8,378 nt of DNA. Source: JAGOBX01 sp017999075 [NCBI: Candidatus Babelota bacterium] (GTDB taxonomy: Bacteria; JAGOBX01). The stretch's first letter is position 1. Each line of letters opens with the position of its first letter. Both the position numbers and the translations under genes were made by a program. The notes beneath the pieces were generated by a model. That model had not been told where the DNA came from and did not search any database. It saw nothing but the letters and a program-made list of their open reading frames with translations. The stretch spans positions 1 through 8,378 of the forward strand of contig JAGOBX010000136.1 of the NCBI GenBank assembly GCA_017999075.1, written 5' to 3'. This document shows positions 1 to 3,921 of this stretch, piece after piece.

Positions 1-29
1 TTCTTTATTAAGAAAATAAATTAATCAAT

Positions 30-74
30 GCAGCGCAGATGTTTGTAAAAATAATTTACATAATACTGCGCTGC
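30..74. repeat. Two-tier hairpin, possible terminator
   Basis: GCAGCGCAG (30-38) is perfectly complementary to CTGCGCTGC (66-74). Inside it, TGTAAA (44-49) pairs with TTTACA (55-60). The right arm is followed by TTTATTAAAT, so it could end transcription entering from the left edge. The T-run is weak and the upstream gene is outside the window, so the terminator role is only a guess. Confidence 0.45.
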
Positions 75-250
75 TTTATTAAATAACAAAAATTGAAAAT
101 TTCTTGCCAATAAGTTTTATATTTTATTATCTTATAAAAGATATTAAAAAATATAACTTTTACTTTATCCTTAATTCACAAACCCGCATATCTGGTAATT
201 CGACAATTACAGTAACACTGCGTTAAGATATTATTTGATTATACAGGAAA
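75..250. other. AT-rich intergenic stretch
   Basis: There is no ORF with a credible start and ribosome binding site here. The only structure I see is a small hairpin, GTAATT (195-200) and AATTAC (205-210) around the tetranucleotide CGAC. It is upstream non-coding DNA of the operon starting at 342. Confidence 0.5.
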
Positions 251-274
251 AATATTGTTAATATGAACAATATT
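251..274. promoter_or_regulatory. Perfect inverted repeat abutting promoter, candidate operator
   Basis: AATATTGTT (251-259) and AACAATATT (266-274) form a perfect 9-bp inverted repeat with a 6-nt spacer. It ends one base before the TGCAAC element at 276. This is where a dimeric regulator would sit to activate or repress that promoter. No cognate regulator can be named, and AT-rich composition raises the chance of coincidence. Confidence 0.4.
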
Positions 275-275
275 T

Positions 276-305
276 TGCAACCAATCTTCTTTAAGTTAGT
301 ATAAC
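276..305 (+). promoter_or_regulatory. ECF-like promoter, AAC-N16-AGTATAAC
   Basis: TGCAAC (276-281) is followed after exactly 16 nt by AGTATAAC (298-305). The spacing and motifs match the elements upstream of the sigma gene (3835-3864) and on the minus strand at 3800-3771. The 55-aa ORF starts 36 nt downstream with a strong ribosome binding site, so this would drive the 55-aa/189-aa pair. The alternative is a housekeeping promoter read as TTGCAA with a 19-nt spacer to TATAAC, which is longer than usual. Confidence 0.5.
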
Positions 306-341
306 TAAACAAGAGTAATTAAATTTTTAGGAGGCGACAAT

Positions 342-509
342 ATGTTAAATACTACACATTCAAATAATATTATTTCATTAGAGTCTTTAATCTTTCAACA
401 CAATCAAATAAAAAAAGCGGATATGACAGGTTATGAAAAACTTGATAATATTTTAACTAACATAGAGAAAAGTGATTTATACATTTACAGAAGAAATTGG
501 TTTATATAA
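342..509 (+). CDS. Small hypothetical protein, 55 aa
   Basis: I do not recognise this 55-residue protein. The start is well supported: a perfect AGGAGG (329-334) lies 7 nt before the ATG, and a promoter-like element sits just upstream. The protein is polar, has no signal peptide or membrane segment, and ends in a basic-aromatic tail (YIYRRNWFI). The next gene begins 43 nt after its stop on the same strand, so the two are probably co-transcribed. It could be a small partner or regulator of the downstream protein, or the surviving N-terminus of a larger gene. Coding status is supported mainly by the initiation signals, since the ORF is short. Confidence 0.55.
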   Translation: MLNTTHSNNIISLESLIFQHNQIKKADMTGYEKLDNILTNIEKSDLYIYRRNWFI

Positions 510-552
510 AGAATTATAAAATTTAATTTAATGAATTGAGAGCGTGGTATTA

Positions 553-1122
553 ATGAAATCTATAGAATCGAATTTAACTCGATTGTTAAATTATATGACA
601 AACCATAATACTGGTGTAATTACCGCTTTTCGTTCTGAGTATTCTTATAGAGAGAATTTACAAAGAAATAGGAGTTTATTATCCAAACTATTTTATTCGC
701 GATATTCGGTAACCGCAGTAAGAGGCGTTTATATTGAAAATTTTGCTACTAATGATGCCAAAGAAATATCAGCGACAATATTCTTTGTAACTGATATTAA
801 ACATAAAAAAACATTAGAAAAAGATTTGCGTAAACTTGGCGAAGAATTTGAACCGGATTCTATTCTCTTTATCCCATCACCAGGTAATAGAGCATATTTA
901 TGGGGTACTAATCAAAGTCAATATCCTGGTTATGGTAAAGTCAAAAAATTCTCACAGCTTAATATTAACAGTTTTGATGAGTTTATGACTAAAATACAGG
1001 GTAGCCCTTTCATATTTGAATCTATTAAGGAACATATTCCTACACCAACCGGATTTTTTGGTAGATGGTCAGTTAGTCATTATGCTAAACAAAATTGGAG
1101 AGATATGGAAGATATTGAATAA
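553..1122 (+). CDS. Hypothetical protein, DUF3293-like, 189 aa
   Basis: Function unknown. The N-terminal two thirds follow a recurring layout of small phage and accessory proteins resembling DUF3293: ITAFRSEYS (23-31), then ENLQRN (34-39) and LLSKL (42-46). A 'Y.V..VRGVYIE' strand (51-62), an ISATIFFVTD strand (72-81) and LGEEFEPDSILF (95-106) follow. The family assignment is from pattern memory and is tentative. There is no signal peptide or membrane segment, so a cytosolic location is expected. ATG 553 is preferred over GTG 544, because a GAGAG stretch (538-542) sits 10 nt before the ATG but directly against the GTG. It lies 43 nt after the 55-aa ORF, as the second gene of a likely two-gene operon behind the 276 promoter element. 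Confidence 0.75.
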   Translation: MKSIESNLTRLLNYMTNHNTGVITAFRSEYSYRENLQRNRSLLSKLFYSRYSVTAVRGVYIENFATNDAKEISATIFFVTDIKHKKTLEKDLRKLGEEFEPDSILFIPSPGNRAYLWGTNQSQYPGYGKVKKFSQLNINSFDEFMTKIQGSPFIFESIKEHIPTPTGFFGRWSVSHYAKQNWRDMEDIE

Positions 1123-1192
1123 TTTTTTTTCATACTAACTATTGTAGCGTATAATAAATAAATTGACGAAATAATTTTTAAATTGTATTAGT

Positions 1193-1236
1193 GGTTTTAT
1201 ATATGTAACAAAATTATCCAATACATATAAAAAACC
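1193..1236 (+). terminator. AT-rich hairpin, candidate terminator of the 189-aa gene operon
   Basis: A 15-bp arm (1193-1207) pairs with 1222-1236 with a single mismatch and a 14-nt loop. TTATATTTTT follows on the plus strand. It lies 71 nt past the stop codon of the 189-aa gene, in a convergent intergenic space where a terminator is expected. The stem is mostly A:U, so termination strength is doubtful. Confidence 0.4.
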
Positions 1237-1289
1237 CTTATATTTTTCACATACCGCTACGCTATCGGTATTTTAGTGGTTCTTTATTT

Positions 1290-1313
1290 CCAGCGGTTTT
1301 TTCAAACCGCTGG
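1290..1313. repeat. Perfect 10-bp stem-loop
   Basis: CCAGCGGTTT (1290-1299) and AAACCGCTGG (1304-1313) form a perfect 10-bp stem with a 4-nt loop. Neither side has a T-run, so it is not a classical rho-independent terminator. Lying between two convergent genes, it could act as a transcript-end stabiliser or be a REP-like palindrome. A short inverted repeat ATACCG/CGGTAT (1251-1256/1266-1271) lies just to its left. Confidence 0.45.
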
Positions 1314-1450
1314 TTACAAACATTAAACACCTGCGGCACAATGATTTAAAAAGAATCGGCGATATTGATTTAGATATAAAATTCGGATTTTTCGAGTGGT
1401 GTTATTAGACAGCCCCGTGGTAAAAGCACAAGTTACACGACCGGACTTTT
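1314..1450. other. Intergenic stretch, possible gene remnant
   Basis: This completes the gene-free stretch 1123-1450. No intact ORF with a start signal is visible. It is more GC-rich than other spacers in the window, which could mean decayed coding sequence, but I cannot match it to a family. Positions 1338-1367 resemble 2311-2339, sharing a 13-mer and then an interrupted match. Confidence 0.3.
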
Positions 1451-1843
1451 TTAATTTCTTGATAATGATTCAAATATATCCGCTAATTTTTCTTTTGAAA
1501 TATTTCCAGAACATAACTCTATTATAGTATCGTATAATACTTTATCTAAATCTAATATTCTTATACCATTCAAATCTAAAAAAACTAAAGCAGATGCTAA
1601 TCCTGTTCTTTTATTTCCGTCTATAAAAGGATGATTCATACAAATATGAAAACAATACGCTGCCCCCATATGATAAATATCTTTATGAAAATATTCATTC
1701 CCAAATCCGGCAGAAGGCATTGCTATAGAAGACATGAGTAAATTTTCATTTCTAATACCATAGTAACCACCATAATGTTCAATCTGATTTTTATAAATTA
1801 ATTTAATTTCATCTATCGTTAAAAAACGAATAACGGTATTCAT
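1451..1843 (-). CDS. doc: Doc-type Fic-fold toxin (death-on-curing family)
   Basis: This is the toxin of a type II toxin-antitoxin pair. The 130-residue all-helical Fic fold carries the motif HPFIDGNKRTG at residues 71-81, with H71, F73, D75 and GNK. That is the Doc version of the Fic signature, in which GNKRT replaces the GNGRxxR of AMP-transferring Fic enzymes. Characterised Doc toxins phosphorylate EF-Tu and arrest translation; that activity is known for the family and inferred here. The length fits the family (about 125-135 aa). The ATG lies 5 nt after the antitoxin stop, with a modest GGGA ribosome site inside the end of the antitoxin gene, so the genes are co-transcribed and probably coupled. 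The gene looks intact, with no frameshift. Confidence 0.93.
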   Translation of the reverse strand: MNTVIRFLTIDEIKLIYKNQIEHYGGYYGIRNENLLMSSIAMPSAGFGNEYFHKDIYHMGAAYCFHICMNHPFIDGNKRTGLASALVFLDLNGIRILDLDKVLYDTIIELCSGNISKEKLADIFESLSRN

Positions 1844-1848
1844 AAAAA

Positions 1849-2076
1849 TTATTGTCCCAATTTTTGCAAAGTATCTGAATGATTTATATTAACTTTATTT
1901 AATGATTCCATTATATCATTATACTGATTTTCAGTTCTTATTGGGGAAATAATCAGATGTCTTCCGTCTGTAGAAATATCTACTGATGTAGAATAATCTA
2001 AATTTAGTGATTCAATAAATTGCTTATCTAAAACAATTGCCAAATTTTCTCCATGTTTAACAAGATTTCTAATCAT
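1849..2076 (-). CDS. AbrB/MazE-fold antitoxin of the Doc pair
   Basis: This 75-residue protein precedes doc in the same operon, the usual antitoxin-first order. Residues 1-46 show the swapped-hairpin AbrB/MazE DNA-binding pattern: the opening strand MIRNLVKHGENLAIVLDK, then 'VDISTDGRHLIISP'. The polar tail, about 48-75, is the expected toxin-neutralising segment. In the family, such proteins bind DNA as dimers through the N-terminal fold and repress their own promoter. The start is secure: AGGAG (plus-strand 2083-2087) lies 6 nt before the ATG. An AbrB-type antitoxin with a Doc toxin differs from the classical P1 Phd-Doc pair, although AbrB-Doc pairs are known in bacterial genomes. Confidence 0.85.
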   Translation of the reverse strand: MIRNLVKHGENLAIVLDKQFIESLNLDYSTSVDISTDGRHLIISPIRTENQYNDIMESLNKVNINHSDTLQKLGQ

Positions 2077-2177
2077 TATAAACTCCTGTATTTTTATCCT
2101 CTAATTAGAATTATTTTTGATACAAATTTCATTGCAAAAACATTAAAATTAAAACTTATAGTTATAACTTTTCAAAT

Positions 2178-2197
2178 AATATTTTAATTAAAATATT
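2178..2197. promoter_or_regulatory. Perfect 20-bp AT palindrome, candidate antitoxin operator
   Basis: All 20 bases form a perfect palindrome made only of A and T, adjoined by a second 14-bp perfect palindrome (2197-2210). They lie about 100-130 bp upstream of the antitoxin ATG, just after the predicted promoter. That makes them plausible sites for autoregulation by the AbrB-like antitoxin. The local A+T richness means chance cannot be dismissed. Confidence 0.35.
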
Positions 2198-2216
2198 TAT
2201 TTATAAATAATAATAA

Positions 2217-2245
2217 ATTATAACACTTTATTTTTTATTATGCAA
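2217..2245 (-). promoter_or_regulatory. Sigma-A-like extended -10 promoter for the toxin-antitoxin operon
   Basis: On the minus strand TTGCAT (2245-2240) is followed after 17 nt by a perfect TATAAT (2222-2217). The -10 is preceded by TG one base upstream, an extended -10. Transcription would run into the antitoxin gene with a leader of about 130 nt containing the palindromes at 2178-2210. The -35 matches consensus poorly, so the call rests on the -10 and the spacing. Confidence 0.45.
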
Positions 2246-2246
2246 G

Positions 2247-2305
2247 TTTTTTTGTTTTTCTGCAACCGTTTAACCGTTTCCTGATTTAAGCGTATTATTA
2301 AATAT
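2247..2305 (+). repeat. Direct repeat, copy 1 (with 8-bp internal duplication)
   Basis: This ~59-bp segment is nearly identical to 3821-3871 in the same orientation: a T-tract, TTTTTCTGCAACCGTTT, CCTGATTTAAGCGTAT, then ATTAAATAT. There are two differences. An extra AACCGTTT is present here in tandem, and one base differs in the -10-like segment (TATTAT here, TATAAT in copy 2). The two copies flank the branched palindrome and the nuclease gene. Confidence 0.85.
2272..2298 (+). promoter_or_regulatory. Orphan ECF-like promoter, AAC-N16-CGTATTAT
   Basis: AAC (2272-2274) is separated by 16 nt from CGTATTAT (2291-2298). The 8-bp duplication moved the original TGCAAC (2261-2266) to a 24-nt spacing but supplied a new AAC at the correct distance. 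No plus-strand gene follows: a transcript would enter the palindrome at 2342-2410 and run antisense to the nuclease gene. It may be a relic promoter or the promoter of a small structured RNA. Confidence 0.35.
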
Positions 2306-2341
2306 AAATGACAATGATTTAAATAGCATGGCGGCTATATA

Positions 2342-2410
2342 GACACAGCCGTCGGCGGCTGAAAGCCGCTGACTGAAAGCCGAGCCGCTTGCGGCTCGAG
2401 CGGCTGTGTC
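2342..2410. repeat. GC-rich branched palindrome (REP/BIME-like)
   Basis: The outer arms GACACAGCCG (2342-2351) and CGGCTGTGTC (2401-2410) are perfect complements. They enclose two inner hairpins: 2351-2360 with 2364-2373 (one G:U pair, GAA loop), and CGAGCCGC (2381-2388) with GCGGCTCG (2391-2398). The whole can fold as a three-way cruciform. The element is strongly GC-rich in an AT-rich setting, and its right edge contains the stop codon of the nuclease gene (2409-2411). With no adjacent T-run it is not a standard terminator. A mobile palindromic element (REP, BIME or MITE type) or a transcript-end structure are the main alternatives. Confidence 0.75.
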
Positions 2411-3470
2411 AAGATAACGGAAGTTTTTTTTCTTCAAAACTTAAAATCTTATCAATTAGTGTAACTACTTCATCTAAAATATTCGAATTTATTTTTAATT
2501 CAGAATTCTTATATTCCAAAAATGTAATAAAATACTTGTCTTCGTTAAATGACAATTTATGTTTATTGGAAAGTTCTATTTTATCAATATATGGTAAGTT
2601 AGGAAGTGTTAAATAGGCAAATTCGCCATAAACATTGAATATGAAAGATAAATCTTCAAATGCTTTCTTTTGTATATAGCAATAATAAGATGCGCCAGCA
2701 GCTCGCCAAGCAATAAAATTTTCTCTCTTTTTTATTTCTGATATAAATGAATACATAAAATTAATTCTATTTCGGTCGCGGGCATATTTACTGCTTTTTA
2801 TTTCTTCTCTTTTATTAGCAATATCATCTCGAATGTTAGGTGGGGGTAAAATTTGCTCAAATCCAATCTGATAACTTTTACTATCAACCGGAAAAACTTG
2901 ATATCTCCAACATTCTATTAGATAGGTCAAACTCTCTGAAGAATTATTTAAAAAATCAACAATTGATAATGCGTTTGCAGTAAAATTTTCTCCAACAAGT
3001 ACAATAATTTGAAATTCATTTACCTTTATTTCTTCTGATTGTTTTCCTAAAGTTATGTGGTCATTGATTTTTTGTTTTGCTTCATCAGCAGAATTTAATT
3101 TAATATTTTGTATATGCCCTTTCTGATAGTGAGTAAAAAACAATTGTGATATATCATTTAAATCTTTATTATAGTATTCTGAAGCATAACCTAATGCTTG
3201 TAATAATGCACCTTCATTTACAATACCTTGTTTTAATTCACAGATTACTAAATCTCCTTCATTATCAATTCCGATCAAGTCTGACCGTTGCTCACTATTT
3301 AAAGAATCTTGCCTTGTTATCCATAAAATATTTTTTTCAAAAATATCTTTTTCGTTATTGATTATCCATGTTTCTAAATGTTGCGGTTCATTAAACCCCT
3401 GCGAGCTTAATGAGGCACTATTAATTTTTAGAAGTTTGCGATTTTCTGTATCAATTTTAAATAATTGCAT
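2409..3470 (-). CDS. PD-(D/E)XK nuclease-like protein, NucS/DUF91 type
   Basis: This is probably a DNA endonuclease or a protein built on that fold. From ATG 3470 it has 353 residues. Residues 33-95 carry the pattern of the NucS/DUF91 branch: E33 in 'LETWI', D64 in 'RSDLIGID', the E78-L-K80 catalytic pair in 'LVICELK', and Q91 in 'QALGYAS'. Known members cut mismatched or branched DNA, and relatives occur in defence islands; the activity here is inferred. The C-terminal half (about 215-350) is an alpha/beta region I cannot assign with confidence. A longer reading begins at TTG 3482, but its first codons are themselves the ribosome site GGAGGA, which sits 5 nt before ATG 3470, so that ATG is chosen. 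The stop lies in the GC-rich palindrome. The likely promoter is at 3800-3771 (minus). Confidence 0.8.
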   Translation of the reverse strand: MQLFKIDTENRKLLKINSASLSSQGFNEPQHLETWIINNEKDIFEKNILWITRQDSLNSEQRSDLIGIDNEGDLVICELKQGIVNEGALLQALGYASEYYNKDLNDISQLFFTHYQKGHIQNIKLNSADEAKQKINDHITLGKQSEEIKVNEFQIIVLVGENFTANALSIVDFLNNSSESLTYLIECWRYQVFPVDSKSYQIGFEQILPPPNIRDDIANKREEIKSSKYARDRNRINFMYSFISEIKKRENFIAWRAAGASYYCYIQKKAFEDLSFIFNVYGEFAYLTLPNLPYIDKIELSNKHKLSFNEDKYFITFLEYKNSELKINSNILDEVVTLIDKILSFEEKKLPLS

Positions 3471-3504
3471 GCTTTCCTCCAAAAAAAAATTTCTGCTATC
3501 TCGT

Positions 3505-3572
3505 ATTTACGCGCAGTTACTGCTCTTTTTATGTTAAATCAGCAATAAATTAGAAGTTGACTGCGTGTAAAT
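3505..3572. repeat. Interrupted inverted repeat in the nuclease leader
   Basis: ATTTACGCGCAGT (3505-3517) and ACTGCGTGTAAAT (3560-3572) are complementary at 12 of 13 positions, with a 42-nt spacer. In the predicted minus-strand leader of the nuclease mRNA this stem lies immediately upstream of the ribosome binding site. It could affect translation or bind a protein. Confidence 0.4.
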
Positions 3573-3689
3573 CACCATCAGCCGAAAGCCATTCCAAACT
3601 ATCAACTAATAATGTATTTTTAATACAATAATATTTCATAAAAATCAATTTGAAAGATCATTTGCCAAACTTTTTATTTTTACTATTTC

Positions 3690-3739
3690 CTGCGTTGACA
3701 CAAAAATACATCAACCAATCATAAACTTGTTCAACGCAG
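3690..3739. repeat. 9-bp inverted repeat in the divergent region
   Basis: CTGCGTTGA (3690-3698) and TCAACGCAG (3731-3739) are perfect complements separated by 32 nt. They lie close to the predicted start of the minus-strand nuclease transcript. There is no T-run after it on the minus strand, so a simple terminator is unlikely. Confidence 0.4.
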
Positions 3740-3770
3740 AATAAAAGTTCAGCAGTTAACCGATTTAATA

Positions 3771-3800
3771 ATTATACGCAAATTGTTTAAAAAAGTTGCA
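3771..3800 (-). promoter_or_regulatory. ECF-like promoter, AAC-N16-CGTATAAT, toward the nuclease gene
   Basis: On the minus strand TGCAAC (3800-3795) is followed after exactly 16 nt by CGTATAAT (3778-3771). It is back-to-back with the same element on the plus strand (3835-3864), with 34 bp between the two TGCAAC hexamers. It points toward the nuclease gene, giving a leader of nearly 300 nt that contains two inverted repeats. It could also be read as a housekeeping promoter TTGCAA-N19-TATAAT, with an overlong spacer. Confidence 0.5.
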
Positions 3801-3820
3801 AAATATTTAATGTTTTTTAT

Positions 3821-3871
3821 TTTTTTTGTTTTTCTGCAACCGTTTCCTGATTTAAGCGTATAATTAAATAT
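3821..3871 (+). repeat. Direct repeat, copy 2 (upstream of the sigma gene)
   Basis: This is the shorter partner of 2247-2305, lacking the extra AACCGTTT. It holds the complete TGCAAC-N16-CGTATAAT element and ends about 50 bp before the sigma gene. The similarity stops soon after ATTAAATAT, so the repeated unit is essentially the promoter. Confidence 0.85.
3835..3864 (+). promoter_or_regulatory. ECF-like promoter upstream of the sigma factor gene
   Basis: TGCAAC (3835-3840), 16 nt, then CGTATAAT (3857-3864). The AAC at -35 and CGTA at -10 with a 16-nt spacer resemble known ECF promoters, for example those of Bacillus sigma-W (TGAAAC-N16-CGTA). Most ECF factors transcribe their own gene, and this element is the natural candidate for autoregulation. 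Binding by this particular sigma factor is inferred. Confidence 0.55.
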
Positions 3872-3886
3872 GAGATAAAAATTTAA

Positions 3887-3914
3887 TTGATTAATCAAAT
3901 AAAAAAAGTATAAT
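3887..3914 (+). promoter_or_regulatory. Proximal sigma-A-like promoter with overlapping palindrome
   Basis: TTGATT (3887-3892), a 16-nt spacer and a perfect TATAAT (3909-3914) form a housekeeping-type promoter. The -35 lies within a perfect 12-bp palindrome (3887-3898), a possible operator. Transcription would begin almost at the ATG (3922), giving a leaderless mRNA. That would fit the absence of any ribosome binding site before the sigma gene. Confidence 0.35.
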
Positions 3915-3921
3915 CTAAAAT

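Noticed and set aside
544-552. GTG start for the 189-aa gene
   Set aside because: The purine-rich ribosome-site candidate lies directly against this GTG but is well spaced for ATG 553.
1147-1159. GCGTATAATAAAT, identical to the shared -10 box
   Set aside because: The position where AAC should be (1129-1131) reads TTC, and no gene follows on the plus strand.
2308-2322. Tiny ATG ORF after the orphan promoter
   Set aside because: It stops after four codons (MTMI).
2342-2410. Transfer RNA or classical terminator
   Set aside because: The branched fold recalls a cloverleaf but lacks tRNA consensus bases and anticodon arm. No T-run adjoins the stem on either strand.
3146-3361. Plus-strand open frame inside the nuclease gene, and similar frames inside the sigma and CHAT genes
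   Set aside because: They are antisense to genes with clear protein family motifs and lack their own start signals.
3471-3482. TTG start at 3482 giving a 357-residue nuclease
   Set aside because: The codons after TTG are the ribosome binding site GGAGGA of the ATG at 3470, so the shorter form is preferred.
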